Source of the DNA: an uncultured Bacteroidota bacterium
Lineage (GTDB): Bacteria > Bacteroidota > Bacteroidia > Bacteroidales > UBA12481
Assembly: GCA_903851365.1 (NCBI GenBank)
Contig: CAINOB010000007.1
Coordinates: 1 to 61,704 of the forward strand
Length of the DNA: 61,704 nt
Direction of reading: 5' to 3'
Part shown: piece by piece, positions 25,473-34,620 of the stretch
How positions within the stretch are numbered: position 1 is the stretch's first letter
Layout of the letters: the number at the start of each line of letters is the position of its first letter
Position numbers and translations under genes: made by a program
Notes under the pieces: model-generated
What the model was told of the DNA's origin: nothing
What the model saw: only the letters and a program-made list of their open reading frames with translations
Database searches by the model: none

Positions 25473-26587
25473 ATTCCATCAATCCCAAACTGGCATGCGA
25501 TTTGAAAAAGTTTGGAACTTTTGATTTTTCCTCATGTTACAATTGCGGGCAATGCACGGCAGTTTGCAGTATCACCGGGCCTGATGCCAGTTTTCCCAGG
25601 ATGTTTATCCGTTATGGAATGTTAGGCTTAACAGAAGAAATTATCTCCTCCAAAGATATCTGGTTGTGTTATGCCTGTGGCGATTGTTCCGAAACCTGTC
25701 CGCGTCAGGCTTCACCCGGTGACCTGATGGCTGCATTACGGAGATTTTCAATGGCGAAATATGAGCCTACAGGATTATCAGCAATGATCTATAAGAGCAA
25801 CTGGTTTTCACTTGTTTTCACACTGGCACTTGCAGTATTTCTGGGTTTCTTCCTCCTGACGATCAAACCTGACATCCCGGTATCACGCTGGTTATTTAAT
25901 TTCGTTCCTTTTCAGATCATCCACGATCTTGGAATGATCGCATTCATATTTATGGGAATCACGGCTTTTACAGGGCTGATAAACATGTACAGGAAAATCA
26001 ACCGGAAAGAGAAGATCAAGCTCAGACTGAAAAACACTTTATTAACTGTAAAACAAGTAATTGCAGAAGTATTTTCGATGAAGAGATACCGTTCATGCGA
26101 TGATGATAAGTTTTCTTACTGGCAAAGTAAAAATCTGCTAGTAAAACCATGGTTTCTGCACTTTTCAATCATGCTGGGCTTTCTTGGTTTATTAACTGCC
26201 ACTGTCCTGGATTTTATCTTAAAAGACCCTGCATTAAAAACATGGTGGCCCTCTAGAATTCTAGGAACGGTTTCAGGATTATTCCTGATATATGGCACTA
26301 TTATAACTTTGATTTACCGAATCGGGAAAGTTACACCTGCTTATTCGCAAACCCGCATGGCGGATTGGCTATTTCTCATCTTTCTACTTTTAGCAGGTAT
26401 TACAGGATTCTGGCTGGAACTGGCTGTTTTTACAGATGCTGCTTCAACCCTCAATAACCTGGTATTACTTGTCCATACGGTATTATCAATGGAACTTGTC
26501 GTCTTATTTGCCTTCTCCAAATTCGGACATGCCTTTTATCGTCCGCTGGCACTATTCTTTCACTTCTATAAAAATCTGGAAAAGTGA
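25469..26587 (+). CDS. QmoC-like Fe-S and membrane subunit, cluster A
   Basis: 372 aa. An HdrC-like N-terminal domain with CYNCGQCTAVC (23-33) and CYACGDCSETC (67-77) is followed by about six hydrophobic helices with histidines (IIHDLGM, FLHFSI, LVHTVL) suitable for b-type haem. This HdrC-HdrE arrangement is that of QmoC, which links Hdr-like flavoproteins to menaquinone. It ends cluster A, in front of a hairpin. Confidence 0.88.
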   Translation: MNSINPKLACDLKKFGTFDFSSCYNCGQCTAVCSITGPDASFPRMFIRYGMLGLTEEIISSKDIWLCYACGDCSETCPRQASPGDLMAALRRFSMAKYEPTGLSAMIYKSNWFSLVFTLALAVFLGFFLLTIKPDIPVSRWLFNFVPFQIIHDLGMIAFIFMGITAFTGLINMYRKINRKEKIKLRLKNTLLTVKQVIAEVFSMKRYRSCDDDKFSYWQSKNLLVKPWFLHFSIMLGFLGLLTATVLDFILKDPALKTWWPSRILGTVSGLFLIYGTIITLIYRIGKVTPAYSQTRMADWLFLIFLLLAGITGFWLELAVFTDAASTLNNLVLLVHTVLSMELVVLFAFSKFGHAFYRPLALFFHFYKNLEK

Positions 26588-26598
26588 AAGATGTCGGT

Positions 26599-26617
26599 GA
26601 CAATTACCCAAATTGTC
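26599..26617. terminator. Short hairpin between convergent genes
   Basis: GACAATT-ACCCA-AATTGTC, a perfect 7-base stem with a 5-base loop, lies between the convergent ends of the QmoC-like gene and the NifX-like gene. It is AT-rich and has no U-tract, so termination is only a possibility. Confidence 0.35.
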
Positions 26618-26622
26618 CGGAA

Positions 26623-27003
26623 CTAGTTTGAGCAAACATGCCCTTCTTCGCCATGACTTCCGTGCTGATGGCAGGTTTCCCCGCTGTCGGTCAGTTTACC
26701 GGAAACAAATTCATTTACGGCATCAACCGGGTTACCAGAACAGCCTCTGACAACATCTATACCCCAACTATTCAGAACATTAATGGCACCACCACCAATG
26801 CCGCCAGCCAGCATTAAAGAAACTCCCTGTTCTGACAATACGCCGGCGATATTCGATTTGCAGCCGCAGCCTTGTTCTGATTTTATAGTTTGTACATCAA
26901 CAATTTCGTTGGATTCAGAAACTGTGTAAACACCATAAAATTCGCAGTGGCCAAAATGATCATCAATGCGGTTGTCTGCGGTAATTGGAATTGCAATTTT
27001 CAT
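26623..27003 (-). CDS. NifX-like protein with His/Cys-rich tail
   Basis: 126 aa. MKIAIPITADNRIDDHFGHCEFYGVY is the classical start of the NifX/NafY-like dinitrogenase iron-molybdenum cofactor domain; ALMLAGGIGGGAINVL-type glycine loop sequences follow. The tail has CHQHGSHGEEGHVCSN, likely metal-binding. Such proteins occur with DUF134, DUF5320 and Mrp-like genes in anaerobes; three of this fold are in the window. It follows the DUF1847 gene on the minus strand. Confidence 0.85.
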   Translation of the reverse strand: MKIAIPITADNRIDDHFGHCEFYGVYTVSESNEIVDVQTIKSEQGCGCKSNIAGVLSEQGVSLMLAGGIGGGAINVLNSWGIDVVRGCSGNPVDAVNEFVSGKLTDSGETCHQHGSHGEEGHVCSN

Positions 27004-27014
27004 TTTATTGTAAA

Positions 27015-27605
27015 TTATTGATTATTAATATTATAACTATTTTCTTTTCTCAACCCTTTTAACGGTGAATGATTATGCAAACGGTCCTTGACAACAAAGG
27101 TCGTAAAATCCATTTTCAGGTTCCGGTTTAACAAGATATCGTGCCCCATGCAGATTCCGACAATGAGGGTCAACCCGACATTTTCGGAATTGAGCTGTTG
27201 AGCCTGACCCAGTGGATTACAGGAAACTTTATGAATGCAGCTCTCTGTATTTACTTCGCTTTGTTTTAAGCCCCCAACGCTGCATGAGACCGCTGCAACA
27301 GTGAACCCTTTATCGGTCAGCATCCTGTCAAGGATTTTGGCATGCTGCTCCATGCCATAGCAATAGGCTATTCCAAGTCGCTGATAATTCATCAGCTTGG
27401 CAAACTCGATAATTTCTTCGATGCGTGACAGTTGGCCTGCCCTTCCGAAATCGACGAGTTCGGCAGCTGCCTGGACAATCTCACTGGTTGAAACATCCCG
27501 GTAATCATGCATGACTTCCGCCTTGTCAAAATTTTCACGGTTGCAGGAACTTTGTTGCTTTCTGCACACTTTATCGTCACAGGTTGTACAATTCATTAAC
27601 CTCAA
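27015..27605 (-). CDS. DUF1847-family cysteine-rich protein
   Basis: 196 aa. The N-terminal CTTCDDKVCRKQQSSC, the middle GIAYCYGMEQHAKIL and later CNPLGQAQQLN and GICMGHDILL are the pattern of DUF1847, putative metal-binding proteins of anaerobes with no assigned reaction. It sits directly downstream of methionine gamma-lyase (1-base gap) and upstream of the NifX-like gene, suggesting a shared operon for sulfur or metal handling. Confidence 0.82.
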   Translation of the reverse strand: MRLMNCTTCDDKVCRKQQSSCNRENFDKAEVMHDYRDVSTSEIVQAAAELVDFGRAGQLSRIEEIIEFAKLMNYQRLGIAYCYGMEQHAKILDRMLTDKGFTVAAVSCSVGGLKQSEVNTESCIHKVSCNPLGQAQQLNSENVGLTLIVGICMGHDILLNRNLKMDFTTFVVKDRLHNHSPLKGLRKENSYNINNQ

Positions 27606-27606
27606 T

Positions 27607-28788
27607 TTATATCGTCTTTAACGATTCGTTCAAATCACTGATAATATCTTCAACATCTTCAATTCCAACCGAAAACCTGACCAGATCATCCGTAATTCCG
27701 GCAGACTGTTTGTTCTCCTGACTCATTCCCGCATGAGTCATAGATGCCGGGTGCTGAATCAATGTCTCGACCCCACCTAAGGATACGGCGAGGACAGCGA
27801 GATGAACATTATCCATTAATTTTCTTCCGGCTTCATAACCTCCTTTAAGACCAAAACTCATCATGGAGCCAAATCCTTTCATCTGTTTTTGAGCTAAGTC
27901 ATATTGAGGATGAGACTTTAAACCGGGATATTTGATCCAGGCTACTTTTGGATGTGACAATAAAAATTGAGCAACTTCCATGGCATTCTGTTGTGCACGC
28001 TCAATGCGTATCGCCAACGTCTTTAATCCCCTTATCACCATAAATGCCTGAGTTGGGTCCATATTCGATCCCATATAAACCATGGAATGCCGGATCCGTT
28101 TGTAAATTTCAGGATCTTTCGCAACAATGATTCCTCCTACAATATCTGCATGTCCATTGATGAATTTGGTTACAGAATGGAGCACCACATCAGCCCCAAA
28201 ATCCAGTGGTTTCTGGAGATAGGGTGAAGAGAATGTGTTATCCACAACCAACAACAGATTATTATCCCTTGCGATCTTGGCACAGGCCGCAATATCCGTG
28301 ATATTCATGGTCGGATTTGCAGGTGTCTCAATATAAAGCACCTTGGTGTTAGGCCTTAAGGCGGCCAGAATATTTGCTGAATCCGAAGTGTTGACGAAAG
28401 ATGCCTCAACATTAAACCGTGAAAAATCTTGCTCCAGCAATCCTCTTGCCGGACCATAAACTGCATCGGAGCTTATAATATGCTGGCTTGCTCCCAGCAA
28501 TGCCATATAAACCGTGCTTATTGCTCCCATGCCAGAACTCGTCGCAATACCATCGTATCCGTTTTCAAGTTCTGCAACGGTTTGTTCTAATGCCCGGATG
28601 GTTGGATTTGCTATCCTGGTATAGATAAACCCATTACTTTTCCCTGAAAAACAATCTGCCCCGTGTTGAGCATTTTTAAACCGGAATGTAGAAGTCTGAT
28701 AAATGGGTACCGTTGCACTTCCAAATTCATCTTCAAAAGAACCAGCATGGATTAGCTTGGTATTGAATCCTTTGTCTTTTGTATTCAT
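27607..28788 (-). CDS. Methionine gamma-lyase-like PLP enzyme
   Basis: 393 aa, the standard length for Cys/Met-metabolism PLP enzymes. The Schiff-base lysine is in HSVTKFINGH; YTRIANPT, the SSGMGA loop and VDNTFSSPYLQ are family signatures, and SLGGVETLIQHPASMTH is near the C-terminus. Best match by eye is methionine gamma-lyase, giving methanethiol, 2-oxobutyrate and ammonia, with cystathionine gamma-lyase or H2S production from cysteine as alternatives. It lies between the two sulfur-relay clusters and could feed them. Confidence 0.85.
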   Translation of the reverse strand: MNTKDKGFNTKLIHAGSFEDEFGSATVPIYQTSTFRFKNAQHGADCFSGKSNGFIYTRIANPTIRALEQTVAELENGYDGIATSSGMGAISTVYMALLGASQHIISSDAVYGPARGLLEQDFSRFNVEASFVNTSDSANILAALRPNTKVLYIETPANPTMNITDIAACAKIARDNNLLLVVDNTFSSPYLQKPLDFGADVVLHSVTKFINGHADIVGGIIVAKDPEIYKRIRHSMVYMGSNMDPTQAFMVIRGLKTLAIRIERAQQNAMEVAQFLLSHPKVAWIKYPGLKSHPQYDLAQKQMKGFGSMMSFGLKGGYEAGRKLMDNVHLAVLAVSLGGVETLIQHPASMTHAGMSQENKQSAGITDDLVRFSVGIEDVEDIISDLNESLKTI

Positions 28789-28797
28789 ATTGTGCGT

Positions 28798-29241
28798 TTA
28801 ATCATAGGAGAGTCGTGTCTGTTCATCGGTTGTCGTGAGGTCGATGGCTCTTTCAAGCATTGGGGTGTCCCAAGTGTTAAGATGGCAATGGGTCAGATAG
28901 TATTTTTGGGGTATGGGATGAGTCCCGAAAACCACTTTCATCCCATATTTCTCCGTGATAAAATTCTTAAAGTATTCCATATAAGGACAGGGAGGGTAAC
29001 CCACCAAAAATCCTGTAGCAAAGTGAACATGGGTAACCCCGTTTTTCTTCATCTCTTCGGGCGCATATTCAATATTGCCGCCCGGACAGCCGCCGCAGGT
29101 TGTAAAGCCGGCGATTTCCGCTTCCTGGCCGTCATATAATTCAAATGCTCCTTCACGATTTTGAAATGACCTGAAACATTTGCCTCCGGAACAGGTTTTA
29201 TACCTGTCGCAAATAATGATACCGATTTTAATTTTTTCCAT
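28798..29241 (-). CDS. CGGC-domain protein
   Basis: 147 aa. IGIIICDRYKTCSGGKCFRSF, then FTTCGGCPGGN and FATGFLVGYPPCPY are the conserved Cys pattern of the CGGC domain, a putative metal-binding family in anaerobes. Reaction unknown. It overlaps the DUF89-like gene by 14 bases and precedes the lyase gene by 9, so it belongs to the same minus-strand operon. Confidence 0.82.
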   Translation of the reverse strand: MEKIKIGIIICDRYKTCSGGKCFRSFQNREGAFELYDGQEAEIAGFTTCGGCPGGNIEYAPEEMKKNGVTHVHFATGFLVGYPPCPYMEYFKNFITEKYGMKVVFGTHPIPQKYYLTHCHLNTWDTPMLERAIDLTTTDEQTRLSYD

Positions 29242-30079
29242 AATTTAAGACTACAAAGGATCCTTTTGGAACTCCAATTTTTTGCGCTATCAAATCACAT
29301 TTCACCATCATCAGATAGAAAATCCGCGAATCCATTTCTGCCATCAGCCCTTCGAAATTTCCCTGGCCTTTGGAAATGATCAGGTCAGCTGACTCGAACT
29401 TGGTTTTGAATTCAGAATTCGATTTGCTCACGATGGTTGAAGGGGCATCATATCCACTGGAAATAACATCAGCAACCCAATCCATACCCGTATACACTGA
29501 ATCTTCCAGCGTAACATCATTAATTGCCGGACCTCCTCTCACCACATAGGTCATATAGGGATGCATGATCGTCTCGATAAAGAGTTTGTCGAAAACGATT
29601 TCACCGGCATTATCACCCAGATATAAGATACTTGAGGAAGTTTGAATTCGTTGCCTCAAGCGATAAGAATGGTCGATTGAAAAGGTTGTGCTAATTGCAT
29701 TATCAATTGTACCTTGAAGGTCAAATTGCTGATTTACAGCATAATCCATCACATTTCCCGCCAATGCCAAGCGGAGTGCCATATTGAAGGGATCTTGTGA
29801 AGAAAGAACCTTAGGCTTCCAATCCTGGTAAAGTTCAAGCGCCAGCTGGTTGCTAAATTCCTTTTCATCGCCATAGGGGTCCGAAATGCCATTCATGTCC
29901 CGGAGCTTTCGTTGCATCTCCCTTTGGAACTCGGGATTGATAAAGTGATCTCCGTCTTTAAGAAGATCCTTGAAGAATCCGGAAAATTCCAAGACCTGAT
30001 CAGTTCTTAATGGAGATCTGATCAGAAGTCTTTCAAAATTCCGTTCGAAACACTTTTTGCATTGTTGATCTAATGCCAT
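29228..30079 (-). CDS. DUF89 (ARMT1-like) protein
   Basis: 283 aa. An N-terminal CxxC (CKKCFERNF), the metal-binding loop LYLGDNAGEIVFDKLF, VRGGPAINDVT and SKGQGNFEGL match DUF89 proteins of the archaeal AF1104-like branch. DUF89 enzymes are metal-dependent phosphatases proposed to clear damaged phosphometabolites. Position within the NifX/CGGC operon is typical for anaerobes. Confidence 0.82.
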   Translation of the reverse strand: MALDQQCKKCFERNFERLLIRSPLRTDQVLEFSGFFKDLLKDGDHFINPEFQREMQRKLRDMNGISDPYGDEKEFSNQLALELYQDWKPKVLSSQDPFNMALRLALAGNVMDYAVNQQFDLQGTIDNAISTTFSIDHSYRLRQRIQTSSSILYLGDNAGEIVFDKLFIETIMHPYMTYVVRGGPAINDVTLEDSVYTGMDWVADVISSGYDAPSTIVSKSNSEFKTKFESADLIISKGQGNFEGLMAEMDSRIFYLMMVKCDLIAQKIGVPKGSFVVLNYGKN

Positions 30080-30088
30080 GATATAAGA

Positions 30089-30304
30089 TTAAAGACTTGA
30101 AGTATCCCGACCTTGTTCAATCTGTCCCAAACCACTTTTTAATCGTTTTCCCCTTCCTTCACCTCCACCGGAATGGCGCCTTTTACCCATTCCAGTTCCC
30201 AGTTTCTGCAGTTTTTCAGCATCTGTAGCATTACTGCATTTTCCTAATTTGCGTCCAGTTCCGGAACCTTCTCCTTCGGGACCAGATCTATCAAGTCGTG
30301 GCAT
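30089..30304 (-). CDS. DUF5320-like small Gly/Arg-rich protein
   Basis: 71 aa starting MPRLDRSGPEGEGSGTGRKLGKC, the signature opening of DUF5320-type proteins (MPRxDxxGPxGxGxxTGRxxGxC). The remainder is low-complexity and basic. Family members nearly always neighbour NifX-like genes, as here (30316). Function unknown, perhaps a metallocluster chaperone. Confidence 0.65.
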   Translation of the reverse strand: MPRLDRSGPEGEGSGTGRKLGKCSNATDAEKLQKLGTGMGKRRHSGGGEGRGKRLKSGLGQIEQGRDTSSL

Positions 30305-30315
30305 CTTATTTATTT

Positions 30316-30633
30316 TTAGTGATTTAACATTTCTAATATTTTCTTGACTTTTATTTTGGGATCATTAAGAACTATCATCTGGATTCTCAAACTGTCGAGC
30401 AGGGGCTTAATTTTAATTCCAAACTCACCAGATATAATCTTACTTACTTTTCGTGATGCCATTAATTGCACCGAAGCAGTACCGGCCCCCTCTTCTGCCT
30501 CCTTATTGGGATTCGGTAAAAATTCAATGGATTGGCTGTCAGTATCGTATACTACAAAGTATGCACAGCGCCCGAAACTCATATCCAAGGGTGATTCAAG
30601 AGTGTTTCCAGTTGAAGTTATTGCGGCTTTCAT
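30316..30633 (-). CDS. NifX-like protein
   Basis: 105 aa from the ATG at 30633: MKAAITSTGNTLESPLDMSFGRCAYFVVYD, then NPNKEAEEGAGTASVQLMASRKVSKIISGEFGIK, the full dinitrogenase iron-molybdenum cofactor fold. The open frame extends upstream, but that part overlaps the DUF134 gene and is not family-like. Typical partner of DUF134 and DUF5320. No nitrogenase genes are present, so a general Fe-S or Mo cofactor role is more likely. Confidence 0.85.
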   Translation of the reverse strand: MKAAITSTGNTLESPLDMSFGRCAYFVVYDTDSQSIEFLPNPNKEAEEGAGTASVQLMASRKVSKIISGEFGIKIKPLLDSLRIQMIVLNDPKIKVKKILEMLNH

Positions 30634-30652
30634 CTTACTAATTATGAGAATT

Positions 30653-31114
30653 TTAAGCTTTAACTTTTTCTTTTGGTGAAACTTCTCCATTCGGATCAAG
30701 AATGTTGATTGATTGGTATTTATCCTGACCACAAAGAGGGCAGCATTCGATTTGAATATCTTTATCCGGATTATTAAAAAAGCAGTTGCAAGCATCGCAA
30801 TGATACCAATTGCTATCAAAATAGACTTGCCCTCCTTTGATGGTTATCATCCTGCCTTCAACAAAGGCTTTTGCGATTTTCTTTAGTGCAGAAGCATAAA
30901 TACGGGTTAATGTTGGTCTTGAGACTTCCATCATGGCAGAGGCCTCAAGCTGGCTATATCCGTCATAGTCGCATAATCTCAGGGCTTCATACTCCTCATA
31001 CAACAGGGAAACAAATTCGGAATGAACCTTGGGAGATTGCGGCCCAAATGGTTTAAACCCCTTTATGATTGGTGGGCTGACGACTTTCCTGATAGTTTTT
31101 AAGCGCGGTGACAT
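30653..31114 (-). CDS. DUF134 (UPF0251) DNA-binding protein with zinc ribbon
   Basis: 153 aa from the ATG at 31114, where MSPRLKTIRKVVSPP lines up with MPRPIRNRKIVNPP of the paralogue at 9677; an in-frame ATG at 31123 is an alternative. The helix-turn-helix (YSQLEASAMMEVSRPTLTRI) and KKIAKAFVEGRMITIKGG are diagnostic. A CDACNCFF...CCPLCG zinc ribbon follows. First gene of the NifX/DUF5320/DUF89/CGGC/lyase operon and its probable regulator. Confidence 0.82.
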   Translation of the reverse strand: MSPRLKTIRKVVSPPIIKGFKPFGPQSPKVHSEFVSLLYEEYEALRLCDYDGYSQLEASAMMEVSRPTLTRIYASALKKIAKAFVEGRMITIKGGQVYFDSNWYHCDACNCFFNNPDKDIQIECCPLCGQDKYQSINILDPNGEVSPKEKVKA

Positions 31115-31123
31115 AACCTTCAT

Positions 31124-31163
31124 TGATCATATGTTCACCGCAAAGATAGTGATCATATGTTCA
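31124..31163. promoter_or_regulatory. Paired palindromic operator before the DUF134 gene
   Basis: Two identical copies of TGATCATATGTTCA (31124-31137 and 31150-31163), each a near-perfect palindrome, start 26 bases apart and end right at the start of the DUF134 gene. They share TGAnC-N4-GnTCA with the pair at 9379-9422 in front of the other DUF134 operon. Best candidate: the binding site of DUF134 proteins. Confidence 0.6.
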
Positions 31164-31198
31164 ATTAACAAGATTCTTTCACCAGTAATAATCCCAAT

Positions 31199-32377
31199 TT
31201 ATGATTTGGATTTCTTTACTACTGCCAGTTCTGACGCTTTATTGATCAGGTTTGAAAAGTAAATCGCATATGGCCTGTAAGCTAAATGTGACCACTTTGA
31301 AAAAGGCACTTCCACAATTAGCATGGGGAACAAAACCATTAAATGCACCACATAAGTATAATACGTGGCCATCGGCATGCCATTCACCCTGAAAAAATGA
31401 ACCAAAATTCCGGTTGTAGCTGTCAGGAATAAAAGAAGAAGAAATGTCCAGTCGGTAAAATGAGACTTCTTGCTTTTTTCATTTTCCCTTTTAAACCGTA
31501 AAGCCGAGAAATATATTATTCCTATAAGCAAACCAATGGTTGAATAATATCCCAGGATCCGCTGGGGAAAATACCATGGATGAACAATGTCAGTTTGAAA
31601 CCATCCTAAGAATCCCACAATCATGGTAAACAAAATAACATAGCTCGACATTAATAGAAAGTGTATCAGCCAATAGGTGTAATTGCCATTTCTCACTTTT
31701 GTCATGAATGAAACCTTCTCGGTATCACATTTCGAAAAATTTCTTTGTGTAAGAAAATGAACTATGAGTTGATAAAATTCGGTGAGATATAATTTAAAGG
31801 GTATTTTAAGGTCTTTCCTGGTTCTGACAATTTTAAAATACATATTGAGGATGTTCGACAGAAGGAAAAAGGATAAAAATCCTGCAACGGACCAATCAAC
31901 CAACTCTATTATCCTTGATGGAGCAAAAGTATTGAGTTGAACCCCACCCTGGCTCGTAAGCTCAGTTGGCATTGCACCGTGAAAAAAGATAAAAAGAAAC
32001 AAAACAGCCAGCGAGATAAAACCAATAACTCCAATTTCCCAAACTTTAGAAGTATAAAGTTTCTTTGAGAGGCCGGTCCAGTCATAGCTTGCGACCAAAT
32101 ATCTTCTGACAGCCATCATTAGGTTACCAGGATCCGCTTGCCGTGGGCAGGAGGAAGAACAATCTCCGCAATAGTAGCATAACCATGGATCAACCGACGC
32201 TTGTATCTCATCTTCTAAACCAAGAATTGAATATCTGATCATTTTTCTGGGGAAAGAATTATATTGATCAGATAATGAACAAGTAGCAGTGCAATTGCCG
32301 CAATTAAAACATGCGCTTAAGTCATCCGCACCAAACTCCCTTATATCTTGAATAAAATCCGGATTTACGATAGCCAT
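31199..32377 (-). CDS. QmoC-like Fe-S and membrane subunit, cluster B
   Basis: 392 aa. CFNCGNCTATC near residue 22 and CYYCGDCSSSC near 66 hold two 4Fe-4S clusters in an HdrC-like domain; about six membrane helices follow, with histidines suited to haem b ligation. Close paralogue of 25469, with the same FPRKMIRYSILGL and CPRQADPGNLM blocks. Last gene of cluster B; probably passes electrons between the HdrA subunits and menaquinone. Confidence 0.88.
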   Translation of the reverse strand: MAIVNPDFIQDIREFGADDLSACFNCGNCTATCSLSDQYNSFPRKMIRYSILGLEDEIQASVDPWLCYYCGDCSSSCPRQADPGNLMMAVRRYLVASYDWTGLSKKLYTSKVWEIGVIGFISLAVLFLFIFFHGAMPTELTSQGGVQLNTFAPSRIIELVDWSVAGFLSFFLLSNILNMYFKIVRTRKDLKIPFKLYLTEFYQLIVHFLTQRNFSKCDTEKVSFMTKVRNGNYTYWLIHFLLMSSYVILFTMIVGFLGWFQTDIVHPWYFPQRILGYYSTIGLLIGIIYFSALRFKRENEKSKKSHFTDWTFLLLLFLTATTGILVHFFRVNGMPMATYYTYVVHLMVLFPMLIVEVPFSKWSHLAYRPYAIYFSNLINKASELAVVKKSKS

Positions 32378-32382
32378 TGCAT

Positions 32383-34581
32383 TTATTTTTTCAATGAATA
32401 ATAATAATACTGCTGCTTCTGATCCATGCCATTTGCAACCAATACGCTGTATTTATGCATGGTCATCACATGATACATTATAATATCCTTGTCAACAGCA
32501 AGTTCCTGAGATATCTGAAGTACTGTTTTTTTGTCTCCGTTGATACTATGAACGATATTCTTCCATATCTGCGGAAATTCTTTCATTTTCAGTACTTCAC
32601 CATCTTCATTTTTCTCAGTTAAGGCCGCCTGTTCCGGAATTTCAATTTTTGACATAAACCCATCGATCATGGATTCGATTTCCAGGTCGGTAAATTGAGC
32701 AATTTCAATGGCATTAACCGGACAAATCGGAGCACAGATACCGCAACCGGTACATATGGCTTTATTCACTGCAGCGATGTGCTTATCGCCGTTTTCAATT
32801 TCCCTTATCGCAGTGTATTCACACACTTCTGCGCATTTCCCGCACCAGGTGCAGAGGTCATTGTTGATATTGGCGATTACCGGATCGATCGACACGGTTC
32901 CGCTTTTTAACAATGCGTTGATTTTTGCCACAGCAGAAAGTGAGGATTGAACCGATTCGCTGATATTCTTTGGTCCCTGGCAGGCACCTCCGATATAAAC
33001 ACCTTTGATGACAGTTTCGACGGGCTTGAGTTTTGGATGAATTTCATTGAAAAATTTATCACTGCCAATCGGAATTTTAAAAGTCTCGGAAATCTGTTGA
33101 CTATCTTCGCGTGCCACCATGCCGGTAACGAGCACAACTATATCTGCTTGAACTTCCAGCTCTTTTTTGTAAGTCAGGTAATCCTTAACCTTAACCATTA
33201 AAGAAGTGCCAACTTGTTCCACAACAGGAGGTTCTTTTTCATCAAAACGGATATAGATATCGCCTTGCCTGGATGATTTTTCAAAAAGGATTTCCTGTTT
33301 ACCATAAGTTCTGATATCCCTATACAGGTGATAGGCTTTAATACCCTGATATTTCTCCTTAAGCTCTAAAGAGGAATAAATAGCGGCAGAACAACATTGG
33401 CGGGAGCAATATTTGTTTTCACCCTTTTTTTCACGATTTCCTACGCAATAAATAAAAGCTATTTTATTAACAGGTTTATCGTTGTAAATCAACTTATCGG
33501 GCGAAAGTGCCACCAATCTGTTAAACTCAGGCAGAGTGAGCACATTCGCAATATTTCCATACCCGTATTCATTTACTTTTGGCTGATAGGAGTCAAATCC
33601 TGTGGTAACTAAAACGGAACCAACTATCAATGATAGTACTTCATCCTGTTGATCTAAATCAAAACAGGAGGCATATTTTGAAATAAACTCCTGCTGGTTT
33701 CTTAGAGCTTCCGGATTCAGGACCGGTACATCAGGAAATGCCTCTGGATAATTTTTATAAATGGCTTTCCTTTTTGACAAGCCGAAATTAAATTCATCAT
33801 TTATAAAAACAGAACATTCCTCGATAGCTCTCTGAACCAAAACAGGGTCTGCCTTACCTCTGATATATCTCGGTTTGATTTTTACATCCACATGGAAATT
33901 ACCCAAGCTGCCAGAGGCTTTTTCGATGGTTGCACCGGTAAAAAGTGTTATATTATTATGACTTTTTAATTCCCCGAATAATTTCGAAATGATTTCTGTT
34001 CCCTTTTCCCCAGCCATAAACAGTTTTTCAGCCTGAGCAATGCGTCCACCAACAAAGTAGTCTTTCTCAACAAGATAAACCTCGTTTCCCAAACGAGCCA
34101 GGTCGATCGCAGCTTTCATTCCCGAAACTCCGGCACCCAAAACCAATACTGATTTTTTCACGGAAATTTCAATATTATCCAGTGATTCGGAATGGGAAAC
34201 CCGATTGATTCCTGCACGGATAAGGCCGGCAGCTTTAACGGTGGCTTCTCTAGGTTGGTCAGAATGCGGCCAGGAACATTGTTCACGTATATTAACCTGA
34301 ACATAATTTGTAGGATTCAACCCTGCCCTCGATGCCACATTTTTAAATGTGTGCAAATGCAATTTTGGAGAGCAGGAAGCAACAACGATAGCATCGAGAT
34401 TGTGATCCTGAATATCCTTTACCATGTCTTTCTGGTTGGAATCCGCACAAGTGAACATGACGTCTTTAGATACAATTACTCCATCTTCTTCTTGAAACAT
34501 CTTGCTCAATTCATCCACATCAACGTAATCGGAGATGTTACCGCCGCAATGACAAATATATACGCCAATTCTTTCTTTCAT
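32383..34581 (-). CDS. HdrA/QmoB-like flavoprotein 2 with fused C-terminal winged-helix-like domain, cluster B
   Basis: 732 aa. It has the same opening as its cluster A partner (RIGVYICHCGGNIS), FAD-binding GAGVSG near 146 and two C-terminal 4Fe-4S motifs, CTWCGKCAEVC and CTGCGICAPIC. Two differences from the partner: the central CNFCGACESLC motif is gone (the site reads LRNQQEFISKYASC), and the last 65 or so residues equal the free 93-aa protein of cluster A. It lies 39 bases downstream of HdrA1. Confidence 0.9.
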   Translation of the reverse strand: MKERIGVYICHCGGNISDYVDVDELSKMFQEEDGVIVSKDVMFTCADSNQKDMVKDIQDHNLDAIVVASCSPKLHLHTFKNVASRAGLNPTNYVQVNIREQCSWPHSDQPREATVKAAGLIRAGINRVSHSESLDNIEISVKKSVLVLGAGVSGMKAAIDLARLGNEVYLVEKDYFVGGRIAQAEKLFMAGEKGTEIISKLFGELKSHNNITLFTGATIEKASGSLGNFHVDVKIKPRYIRGKADPVLVQRAIEECSVFINDEFNFGLSKRKAIYKNYPEAFPDVPVLNPEALRNQQEFISKYASCFDLDQQDEVLSLIVGSVLVTTGFDSYQPKVNEYGYGNIANVLTLPEFNRLVALSPDKLIYNDKPVNKIAFIYCVGNREKKGENKYCSRQCCSAAIYSSLELKEKYQGIKAYHLYRDIRTYGKQEILFEKSSRQGDIYIRFDEKEPPVVEQVGTSLMVKVKDYLTYKKELEVQADIVVLVTGMVAREDSQQISETFKIPIGSDKFFNEIHPKLKPVETVIKGVYIGGACQGPKNISESVQSSLSAVAKINALLKSGTVSIDPVIANINNDLCTWCGKCAEVCEYTAIREIENGDKHIAAVNKAICTGCGICAPICPVNAIEIAQFTDLEIESMIDGFMSKIEIPEQAALTEKNEDGEVLKMKEFPQIWKNIVHSINGDKKTVLQISQELAVDKDIIMYHVMTMHKYSVLVANGMDQKQQYYYYSLKK

Positions 34582-34620
34582 TTTACCCTATGTTGAATAG
34601 TATCAGATTAATATGAGGAT

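Noticed and set aside
26623-31114. Nitrogen-fixation locus, suggested by NifX-like proteins
   Set aside because: No nifH, nifD, nifK, nifE, nifN or nifB is present. NifX-like proteins with DUF134 and DUF5320 are widespread in non-diazotrophic anaerobes.
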